From Deltaproteobacteria bacterium (GTDB lineage Bacteria; Desulfobacterota; Desulfobacteria; Desulfobacterales; JAUVKB01), in NCBI GenBank assembly GCA_030596405.1, contig JAUVKB010000045.1, forward strand, positions 1 through 12,404: a stretch of DNA of 12,404 nucleotides, given 5' to 3'. The notes under the pieces were generated by a model. That model had not been told where the DNA came from. It did no database searches and saw nothing but the letters and a program-made list of their open reading frames with translations. Below, in pieces: positions 6,292 to 12,404 of this stretch. Position numbers and translations under genes: made by a program. Position 1 is the stretch's first letter. Every line of letters begins with the position of its first letter.

Positions 6292-7944
6292 ATGGAACTC
6301 TCAACCACGGCAGCCGCCTTTTTACCGGAATTTGACAAAGACCGGGTCTATCTTGATTTTTATGATTTAAAAGAAGTCCCTTTTTCCATTACACCGGATC
6401 CTGAATTTATATTTCTTTCACATACACACCAGGTTGTAATCGATAAAATTCTTTACGGCATAAAAACCAGGATGGGTTTTATCATTTTATCCGGCGAAGT
6501 CGGGACAGGGAAAACGACTATCTGCCGTTCCATCCTGGACAGCCTGGACGGCAGCGCTGAAACGGTATATATTATAAATCCATCTCTTTCCGGCAAAGAG
6601 ATTATATCCGGCATTCTTGACGACCTTGGAATCAACTGCCCGCCTGATTCATCCAAAAAAGACCTGATTGCCCTTTTAAACCGTTTTTTATTGTCGCACT
6701 CTGATGCCGATGCCGGGCCTGTAGTCATAATTATCGATGACGCTCAAACCATATCGATCGAAGCGCTTGAAGATTTACGTCTTTTGTCCAATCTGGAAAC
6801 AGACAAAAACAAATTGCTGCAGGTGGTGCTTGTGGGCCAGCCCGAGTTGCTCGATCTTGTTTCTCGCCCGGAAATGAGGCAGTTAAAACAGAGAGTTTCA
6901 ATAAACTGTCATCTGGAATACCTGGCAAAAACAGAAGTTGAAGGCTATCTCTTGCGGCGCCTTTTTGTTGCGGGAGACAAGGGGCGTATCCGTTTTACTC
7001 CCGGAGCGGTAAAACTGATATTCAACGCTTCAAACGGAACCCCAAGATTGATAAATAAAATTTGCGATTATGCTTTGACTGCCGGATATATTGAAAACGA
7101 TTTTACCATCGGATCAACGCATGTAAAAAAGGCTCTGAAAGAATTAGGAGAACTTGATTTTAAAAATGATAATTATTTGATTAAAAAATCAGACCAAACA
7201 GGCAACAAGGTCAACAGGTCAACCTTTTTTCTGATATCAATAGTTCTTATTTTAACAGGATTTCTATTAATTCAAAATTTCTACAATCCAATACCTGCGC
7301 CGAACAAAAATAAAGTTGAAGCCGCGGCAGAATCAAACCGTCGTTTAACAAATAAAATAACAGATGAAAAACCTGATGCAATAACTGGTGAAAAAAAGGA
7401 AGTTTACAGACAGGAAGCAGACGGCTTAATGCCGGGTACAGACGGCAAGACTGAAGGCACCGCTTTACAACCTGAAAGTATTATTGATAACGAAAAGTTG
7501 TCTCTTTATCCGTATGCTCTGCAACTGGGATCTTTTAAAACCCTGGACAGAACAATAAAAGCGGTTTCAATATATAAAAATAAAGGTATAGAAGCCAACT
7601 GGCAACTTGTAGATGCGGGAAAAAGAGGAAAGTGGTACCGGCTGTTCACAGGGCGCTTTAAAAAAAAGGGAGATGCCGTTGAATATAAGGCCAGGCTTAA
7701 ACTTTACAAATCTATTGTCAAATTTGCTCCCTGGACGGTATCTGCATGGCAGGGTTCTTCTGTTGAAGATCTTGATAAGGCTTTAACGTTATTGCGGGAA
7801 AATCTGTACAATGCACACATAGTTAAAAAGAGTGACCCGGCTTACAGTCTGCAAGTCGGAATTTTCTCCACTCGTAAAAAAACTGAAGAAGTTGTGCGGG
7901 AATTAAGCAATACAGGGCTTTTTGCAGTGGCGGTTCCCCGGTAA
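6292..7944 (+). CDS. ExeA/MshM-type AAA ATPase with C-terminal SPOR domains
   Basis: A 550-residue protein. The opening YLDFYDLKEVPFSITPDPEF (20-39) is typical of ExeA/GspA-like ATPases. Walker A is GEVGTGKTT (68-76), Walker B is VVIIIDDAQ (144-152), and sensor and arginine-finger segments follow (VLVGQPEL, QLKQRVS, NGTPRLINKICD). One membrane helix (about 311-329) leads to a polar linker. A SPOR-like domain follows (about 405-480: YALQLGSF, then GKWYRLFTGRF). A second half SPOR (YSLQVGIFS, 518-526) stops at residue 550. SPOR domains bind septal peptidoglycan lacking stem peptides. ExeA family members usually end in a peptidoglycan-binding domain, so SPOR may take that role. Expected: inner-membrane ATPase aiding assembly of a pilus or secretion machine. 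First gene of a four-gene operon in MSHA order. DamX-like (AAA plus SPOR) is an alternative, but the neighbours favour MshM. The ribosome site is weak (GGAA). Confidence 0.87.
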   Translation: MELSTTAAAFLPEFDKDRVYLDFYDLKEVPFSITPDPEFIFLSHTHQVVIDKILYGIKTRMGFIILSGEVGTGKTTICRSILDSLDGSAETVYIINPSLSGKEIISGILDDLGINCPPDSSKKDLIALLNRFLLSHSDADAGPVVIIIDDAQTISIEALEDLRLLSNLETDKNKLLQVVLVGQPELLDLVSRPEMRQLKQRVSINCHLEYLAKTEVEGYLLRRLFVAGDKGRIRFTPGAVKLIFNASNGTPRLINKICDYALTAGYIENDFTIGSTHVKKALKELGELDFKNDNYLIKKSDQTGNKVNRSTFFLISIVLILTGFLLIQNFYNPIPAPNKNKVEAAAESNRRLTNKITDEKPDAITGEKKEVYRQEADGLMPGTDGKTEGTALQPESIIDNEKLSLYPYALQLGSFKTLDRTIKAVSIYKNKGIEANWQLVDAGKRGKWYRLFTGRFKKKGDAVEYKARLKLYKSIVKFAPWTVSAWQGSSVEDLDKALTLLRENLYNAHIVKKSDPAYSLQVGIFSTRKKTEEVVRELSNTGLFAVAVPR

Positions 7945-7961
7945 TCCGCTTTAATCTTCAT

Positions 7962-7966
7962 GGAGA
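7962..7966 (+). promoter_or_regulatory. ribosome binding site fixing the TPR gene start
   Basis: GGAGA lies 5 bases before ATG 7972. An ATG at 7960 is in the same frame but has no upstream ribosome site, and it overlaps this element. The family-typical opening MSLLNDALRKK also begins at 7972. Confidence 0.7.
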
Positions 7967-7971
7967 CAGAC

Positions 7972-9063
7972 ATGAGTTTGTTAAACGACGCGTTAAGAAA
8001 AAAAAAGAGAGAGATTGAGCGTGAAAATAAAACCGGTATGTTCCAAAAAAGGCCGGCTTCCCGCTGGTCAGGAAGGATAAAACCATACAGGATCGCTATT
8101 TTTCTTGTTGCAGTCGTTATAGTTGCCGCAGGCATAGGCATATCTGTCTGGAATCCGCCAGGTAAAAAATCGGCTCCCGTTTTACAGGGCAACCGCTTAA
8201 AGGCTCAAAAAAATCAAATAAAACCGGATGCACGTAATTTAAGCTTAAATTCAAAATCGGCGTCCGCGATTGTTGATAGCACAATTGTCGACACCGTCAA
8301 ACAGGATAATGCTGAAAATCATAAAACCGTCCCAAAACAGAAAGACCAAAAAAATCGGGTTAAAATCAAAAGTAAAAAGGCACAAAAACAGCCGGCGGCA
8401 GTAAAATCAAAAACCCGGAAAAACAAAGACGTAAAAATCGTTGCAAAGCCGTCTTCCTTTCACAAAAAAGACAACCTGTTCTATGAAAAGGCTTTAAGCT
8501 ATCACAGGCTGAACCTGCTGGACCAGGCGCGGCGCATGTACATAGAAGTATTGAAAAATGATCCGGATCATTATAACGCTGTTTTCAATCTTGCCTCTGT
8601 ATATATGAATCTTTCCGAATTTTCCAAAGCCCGCGAGCTTCTTGAAAAGCTGAAAGATCGTGACCGGAAAAATCCACAGATTTTACTCAACCTTGCCGTA
8701 GCGGAACTAGGTCTGAAAAGACCAAAAAAGGCTGTTTCATATCTGAACGACTTGGAAAAAACAGGGCAGCAGAATAGATTCGATCTATTTTTCCACAGGG
8801 GCGTGGCTTTTAGCCAGATGGAAAAATTTGACGATGCATTAGTCTGGTACAAAAAGGCGCAGCAGCAAAATCCCGGCCATTCCCGCCTGTCTTTTAATAT
8901 CGCGGTGGCATATGACAAATTACAAAAACATCATGAAGCTGTTAAATATTACGAGCTGCTTTTAAAACAGAATGCAAAAAACATCTTTACCGATCTTGAA
9001 ATAAAAAAAATAGAAGACCGGATTGCCGCGCTGAAATACTATATGGCAGGACAAAAAGAGTAA
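7972..9063 (+). CDS. single-pass membrane TPR protein (MshN position)
   Basis: A 363-residue protein, with the start at ATG 7972 as argued for its ribosome site. The N-terminus MSLLNDALRKKKREIE resembles that of GspB/MshN-type partners of ExeA/MshM ATPases. A membrane helix at about residues 40-60 puts a short basic tail in the cytoplasm. A Lys-rich low-complexity linker (about 61-165) follows. Then come four or so tetratricopeptide repeats (about 169-335), with recognisable units such as ALSYHRLNLLDQARRMYIEV (a 20-residue helix pair, 174-193), AVFNLASVYMNLSEFSKA and FNIAVAYDKLQKHHEAVKYY. TPR repeats usually bind partner proteins. Being downstream of the AAA ATPase by 27 bp and upstream of the assembly ATPase by 13 bp, it probably acts as a periplasmic scaffold of the same machine. 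MshN is the closest analogue by order and architecture, not by proven homology. Confidence 0.82.
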   Translation: MSLLNDALRKKKREIERENKTGMFQKRPASRWSGRIKPYRIAIFLVAVVIVAAGIGISVWNPPGKKSAPVLQGNRLKAQKNQIKPDARNLSLNSKSASAIVDSTIVDTVKQDNAENHKTVPKQKDQKNRVKIKSKKAQKQPAAVKSKTRKNKDVKIVAKPSSFHKKDNLFYEKALSYHRLNLLDQARRMYIEVLKNDPDHYNAVFNLASVYMNLSEFSKARELLEKLKDRDRKNPQILLNLAVAELGLKRPKKAVSYLNDLEKTGQQNRFDLFFHRGVAFSQMEKFDDALVWYKKAQQQNPGHSRLSFNIAVAYDKLQKHHEAVKYYELLLKQNAKNIFTDLEIKKIEDRIAALKYYMAGQKE

Positions 9064-9076
9064 AAAAGGCGGATAA

Positions 9077-10726
9077 ATGAAAAAACGTATCGGAGACATA
9101 CTTGTTGAACTCGGTTTTATAGGCAGCGACCAGCTTATGATGGCTGTCGAGGAATCAAAAAAGACCGGTGTTTTGATGGGAGACGTGCTTATACGGCTGG
9201 ACTGGATAAGCGAAGAACAGCTTCAGATGGCCATTGCCGTTCAGAGCGGAGCTAAAATACTCGATACTGAAAGTGCGGATATTGATCAGGAACTGCTTGC
9301 AACAATACCAAAAAAGTTTGTAGACAGTCACGGGATTTTCCCCTTTGCCAGAGATAATAATACCATTAAGGCTGCCACAAGCAACCCTTTTGACGTAATT
9401 GCAAGAGATGAGCTGACACGCCTGACAGGGTGCCGTGTTGAAACTTATATAGCTCCCAAAGAATGGATAACAAAAGTAATAGAACTCTATTATGAGACCG
9501 CGCTTACAATTGACGCCGACATTGAGAGCATCACCCGCACCGGATTGGCGGAAGATACGGTTGATGAAAACAGAATCGTCAAGCTGGCCGACCAGTTGAT
9601 TGAAAAAGGCAATGTCCTTGGCGCAAGCGATATCCATATCGTCCCGGATGCCAACCTGGTAAGGATTTATTACCGGATTGACGGTGTTTTGCACCAGAAT
9701 TATCTTTTCCCGATCAAGTTCCACAAAAGCCTTGCAACACGTTTTAAAATAATGGGAGACATGGACATATCAAACCCGAACATACCGCACGACGGCCGCA
9801 TCAAGTTTTCCGGAAGCACTGGTGAACTTGATATAAGGGTTTCAACTTTCCCGACCCATCTGGGCGAGACCGTTGTTATGAGACTTCTGGTTTATAACAA
9901 GGTTGTCGGCGAACTTGCAGGACTCGGTTTTGAAAAAGACGATCTTGCCGGATTCAACAAAAACATCAAACGCCCTTACGGGCTTATCCTTGCCACAGGT
10001 CCAACCGGTTCAGGAAAAACTTCTACTCTTTATTCGGCTCTTATGAAGATAAACAGCCCCGATATAAATGTTATAACGATTGAAGATCCGATTGAATTTG
10101 AGATACCGACGATACGGCAGACCGCTGTAAATCCAAAGGCAGGGCTTACCTTTGGAAACGCTCTTAGATCCGCAATGCGCCAGGATCCGGATGTTATCCT
10201 GGTAGGTGAAATACGGGACAGGGAAACCGCTGACCTGGCATTAAGAGCTTCGATAACCGGTCATCTGGTCCTTTCAACCCTTCATACCAATGATGCGGCA
10301 TCGGCCATTAACAGGCTGCTCGATCTTGGCGTTAACACCGGCATACTTGCATCGTCCCTGTCAATGATCATTGCCCAGAGGCTGCTCAGAAAACTATGCA
10401 AGCGCTGCTCTGTCGAGGCGGACATCACGCCCGAAGAAAAGGAGATATTTATCAAAAACGGCCTGAATCCACCTGACACGCTTTTAAAACCAAAAGGGTG
10501 TGAAAACTGTTATAACTCAGGCTACAAGGGACGGGCCGGCATATTTGAGATTATTTATGTGGACCGCGCCATAGAGGAACTGATTTTTGCCGGAGCCCTC
10601 CACAGCACCATAGAAGACGCAGCAGTCAAATCAGGGACCAGTCTTTTATTCAGGCAGGGTTTAAAAAAAGTGGTTTCCCGTATCACATCACTTGAAGAAA
10701 TTTTCAGGGTGGTGGCCGATGCCTGA
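9077..10726 (+). CDS. GspE/PilB/MshE-type assembly ATPase with MshEN domain
   Basis: A 549-residue protein. The N-terminal MshEN region holds two 24-residue motifs (4-27 and 33-56) with a 5-residue spacer. The second half of that domain follows (about 66-145). The catalytic part has RIYYRIDGVLHQ (196-207), HDGRIKF (238-244), Walker A GPTGSGKT (308-315), the Asp box VITIEDPIEFE (332-342), Walker B DPDVILVGEIRD (370-381) and the His box GHLVLSTLHTNDA (395-407). Four Cys (441, 444, 475, 478; CKRC and CENC) form the zinc knuckle usual for GspE/PilB. It is a hexameric cytoplasmic ATPase that powers pilus or pseudopilus assembly. All catalytic motifs are present and the length is normal. It starts 13 bp after the TPR gene and overlaps the GspF-type gene by 8 bp. 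The MshE assignment rests on order and the MshEN region; GspE or PilB are alternatives. Confidence 0.95.
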   Translation: MKKRIGDILVELGFIGSDQLMMAVEESKKTGVLMGDVLIRLDWISEEQLQMAIAVQSGAKILDTESADIDQELLATIPKKFVDSHGIFPFARDNNTIKAATSNPFDVIARDELTRLTGCRVETYIAPKEWITKVIELYYETALTIDADIESITRTGLAEDTVDENRIVKLADQLIEKGNVLGASDIHIVPDANLVRIYYRIDGVLHQNYLFPIKFHKSLATRFKIMGDMDISNPNIPHDGRIKFSGSTGELDIRVSTFPTHLGETVVMRLLVYNKVVGELAGLGFEKDDLAGFNKNIKRPYGLILATGPTGSGKTSTLYSALMKINSPDINVITIEDPIEFEIPTIRQTAVNPKAGLTFGNALRSAMRQDPDVILVGEIRDRETADLALRASITGHLVLSTLHTNDAASAINRLLDLGVNTGILASSLSMIIAQRLLRKLCKRCSVEADITPEEKEIFIKNGLNPPDTLLKPKGCENCYNSGYKGRAGIFEIIYVDRAIEELIFAGALHSTIEDAAVKSGTSLLFRQGLKKVVSRITSLEEIFRVVADA

Positions 10727-11936
10727 ATACCGGTACAAGGCCATAGATGATACCGGCAAACTGTTTCGCGGCACAATTGTCGCTTTAAGCGGCAATGATG
10801 TTGAAAACCGCCTTGGCGAAAACGGGCTCACACTTGTAAAAACCAGGGAGATCAAAACCGGTATTTTAACGGATTCATTTGCGGGCAACAGGGTAAAACA
10901 GAGGGTTCTGATAGAATTTTACCACAGACTTGCACAGACTCTGGAGCTTGGCCTTCCTATACTTTCCTCTCTGGATGAAAACGTTAAACTGCTTCCTTCA
11001 AAGCTTTTAAAAAAAATCGTCGGGGAAATAAGAGTGGCTTTAGAGGGCGGCAATACGCTTTATGAATCGATGCTCAGGTTCCCGAAAGTCTTTCAAAAAC
11101 TCGATCTTGCTATCGTAAGAATGGGTGAACAGTCCGGTGTTCTGCCTAAAAGCCTGAAAGAGCTGGCAGAATTTCTGGAATGGAAAGAAGATATCAAATC
11201 GATTATTAAAAGGGCCACCATTTATCCTTCCTTTGTGCTTGTTGTTATTACGGCCGTGATCGGGGTGTGGGTCGGATATGTGCTGCCGAAACTTGCACAA
11301 GTACTCTCGGAGATGAATGTCCCTCTTCCGGGCATTACACAGGCGGTTCTTAAAACAAGCGTTTTTGTTCAGGCAAACTGGCTGTGGATGATCCTGACAA
11401 TTATAGCCCTTATCTTTTTTCTTTACGTTTTCCAGAAAACCGAAAAAGGAGGCATAATAGTTCATAAATATATGTTAAAAATGCCCGTTTTCGGCGTCGT
11501 CGCCACAAACATCGCCACCGCGCGCCTTAGCCATAACTTTGCCACAATGTACAGCGCCGGCATAACGATCAATAATATATTTGAAATATTATCGGACAAT
11601 GTGTTAGGCAATCGTTATTTGGAAGCACAACTTTCCAAAGCCTTTCAGGAGATCCAGAGAGGCCAGTCCATCGCAGAAGGGTTTGAAATCGCCGGGGGAT
11701 TTCCGCCCCTTCTTTTGGGCGCCATAAGAAACGGCGAGATCACAGGCACGCTCGACGATTCTTTCGGCCGTCTGGGGGCCTATTATGACAACGAAGTCAA
11801 ACGCACAGTCGAGGCGATGATCAATGCCTTTGAGCCGGCGACTCTGCTTGTCCTGGGAGGGGTATTCGGCCTGATCGTTCTTTCCATAATGCTGCCGCTG
11901 TATGACGTAATAACCGATTTGGGAAAGGTGTATTAA
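10719..11936 (+). CDS. GspF/PilC/MshG-type inner-membrane assembly protein
   Basis: A 405-residue protein. The start ATG 10719 overlaps the ATPase gene stop by 8 bp; a TTG further upstream (10692) would only add an unrelated tail. The opening MPEYRYKAIDDTGKLFRG is standard for GspF/PilC. Two T2SSF domains are seen: about 65-190 (FYHRLAQTLELGLPI, MGEQSGVLPKSLKELAEFLE) and about 265-390 (LSHNFATMYSAGITI, NGEITGTLDDSFGRLGAYY). Membrane helices are at about 171-190, 217-237 and 373-393. It forms the inner-membrane platform on which the hexameric ATPase acts to assemble pilin-like subunits. The length matches the family and the frame is intact. It is the last gene of the rightward operon, ending 10 bp from a convergent gene, and I see no terminator hairpin between them. 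Confidence 0.93.
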   Translation: MPEYRYKAIDDTGKLFRGTIVALSGNDVENRLGENGLTLVKTREIKTGILTDSFAGNRVKQRVLIEFYHRLAQTLELGLPILSSLDENVKLLPSKLLKKIVGEIRVALEGGNTLYESMLRFPKVFQKLDLAIVRMGEQSGVLPKSLKELAEFLEWKEDIKSIIKRATIYPSFVLVVITAVIGVWVGYVLPKLAQVLSEMNVPLPGITQAVLKTSVFVQANWLWMILTIIALIFFLYVFQKTEKGGIIVHKYMLKMPVFGVVATNIATARLSHNFATMYSAGITINNIFEILSDNVLGNRYLEAQLSKAFQEIQRGQSIAEGFEIAGGFPPLLLGAIRNGEITGTLDDSFGRLGAYYDNEVKRTVEAMINAFEPATLLVLGGVFGLIVLSIMLPLYDVITDLGKVY

Positions 11937-11946
11937 GCCGGAGTCA

Positions 11947-12404
11947 TCAATCTTTTATGCGGATAAAGAGAAAATCCCCGCCCTCATGACCCGCTTTGCG
12001 GATATCGGCGTATTCGGGCGTCTGGTCTGAATTTAACATTACAGGGCGTCTGATCCTGGTAAAAAGCTCGGTCCCGTCCATTATTCCCTTATTGTTTTTA
12101 AGCGCCTTGAGAAAAGCTGTGGCAAAAACCGAATGTCCCCCCTTGCCGCCCCTGTCGGCCACCGGCTCCACACCACCGGACGAAAGAACCACTCTTACCT
12201 TTTTTATTGCAATCTGCGAGTAATAATCAGGGGTTTTGCGGTTAATATGCAGCCCTCGGGTCAATTTGCCCGAATAACAACTGTCCGCAACAATCATAAC
12301 ATGCTTGGCCTTCATGGCGCGAATAGTCGAAGTAATCGAAGTGTTTGAAATCCAGTTTATCTCGTTATCCGGAGCCGCATCCACCGGAAACCAGTAGCCT
12401 GCAT
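11947..12404 (-). CDS. caspase-like (peptidase C14) protein, N-terminus beyond window edge
   Basis: The frame is open from the right edge to TGA at 11947, giving the last 151 residues. GYWFPVDAAP (2-11 of the visible part) matches the segment found after the catalytic His in prokaryotic caspase-like proteins. VMIVADSCYSGK holds the catalytic Cys (codon 12277-12279). Then come VRVVLSSGGVEPVADRGGKG, HSVFATAFLKALKNN and TPEYADIRKAGHEGGDFLFI, a typical end of the p20-like fold. The catalytic His, expected some 30-60 residues before the visible start, and any signal peptide or further domain lie outside the window. Such proteins are Cys proteases, often specific for Arg or Lys; some are inactive. 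Whether it is exported or cytoplasmic cannot be decided here. It is convergent with the GspF-type gene, ending 10 bp away. A GTG at 12384 is not a credible start because homology-like sequence continues upstream. Confidence 0.85.
   Translation of the reverse strand, partial: AGYWFPVDAAPDNEINWISNTSITSTIRAMKAKHVMIVADSCYSGKLTRGLHINRKTPDYYSQIAIKKVRVVLSSGGVEPVADRGGKGGHSVFATAFLKALKNNKGIMDGTELFTRIRRPVMLNSDQTPEYADIRKAGHEGGDFLFIRIKD

Noticed and set aside
9155..9724. Minus-strand open frame of 189 codons
   Set aside because: It is antisense inside the assembly ATPase gene, whose own frame carries all expected motifs.
11040..11465. Minus-strand open frame of 141 codons
   Set aside because: It is antisense to the GspF-type gene; its composition is Cys/His/Phe-rich as expected of a shadow frame.
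11937..11946. Bidirectional terminator between the convergent genes
   Set aside because: The 10-bp gap and its flanks show no inverted repeat with a T-run.

Overview
The window looks like chromosomal DNA of a Gram-negative bacterium, most likely a Desulfobacterota (deltaproteobacterial) relative. This is inferred from the envelope-type gene families (CHASE2 cyclase, CsgG-, FlgT- and LPP20-like exported proteins, an MSHA/type II secretion-type assembly core, a caspase-like protein), moderate base composition and dense operon packing. I saw no tRNA, rRNA, CRISPR array, insertion sequence or attachment site. Two genes are cut by the window edges: the cyclase on the left and the caspase-like gene on the right.

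Left half, minus strand, reading from 6080 down to 1: a COG0731-type radical SAM protein with a C-terminal winged-helix-like region; a small Met-rich exported protein; a GC-rich hairpin with a T-tail; then a tight run of four genes. These are a CsgG-like protein with an apparent FlgT-C-like tail, a FlgT-N-like exported protein, an LPP20/FlgP-like exported protein, and a CHASE2-domain class III nucleotidyl cyclase that leaves the window at its first catalytic Asp. The last three junctions are a 28-bp gap, an 8-bp overlap and a 3-bp gap. The module looks like an exported assembly built from parts related to the Vibrio FlgO/FlgP/FlgT flagellar ring, with a membrane cyclase as sensor, but no flagellar gene is visible nearby.

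Centre: a 211-bp AT-rich divergent intergenic region (6081-6291) with a candidate sigma-70 promoter reading right and two short perfect palindromes.

Right half, plus strand: an ExeA/MshM-type AAA ATPase carrying SPOR domains, a single-pass TPR protein (MshN position), a GspE/PilB/MshE-type assembly ATPase with an N-terminal MshEN region, and a GspF/PilC/MshG-type inner-membrane protein. This is the gene order mshM-mshN-mshE-mshG of MSHA pilus loci. No pilin or secretin gene is adjacent in the window. A convergent caspase-like gene ends 10 bp after the GspF-type gene and runs off the right edge.

Working picture (inference): two divergent envelope modules share one intergenic region. One is a CsgG/FlgT/LPP20 exported complex tied to cyclic-nucleotide signalling. 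The other is a pilus or secretion motor that may respond to c-di-GMP and may be held to peptidoglycan through SPOR domains.
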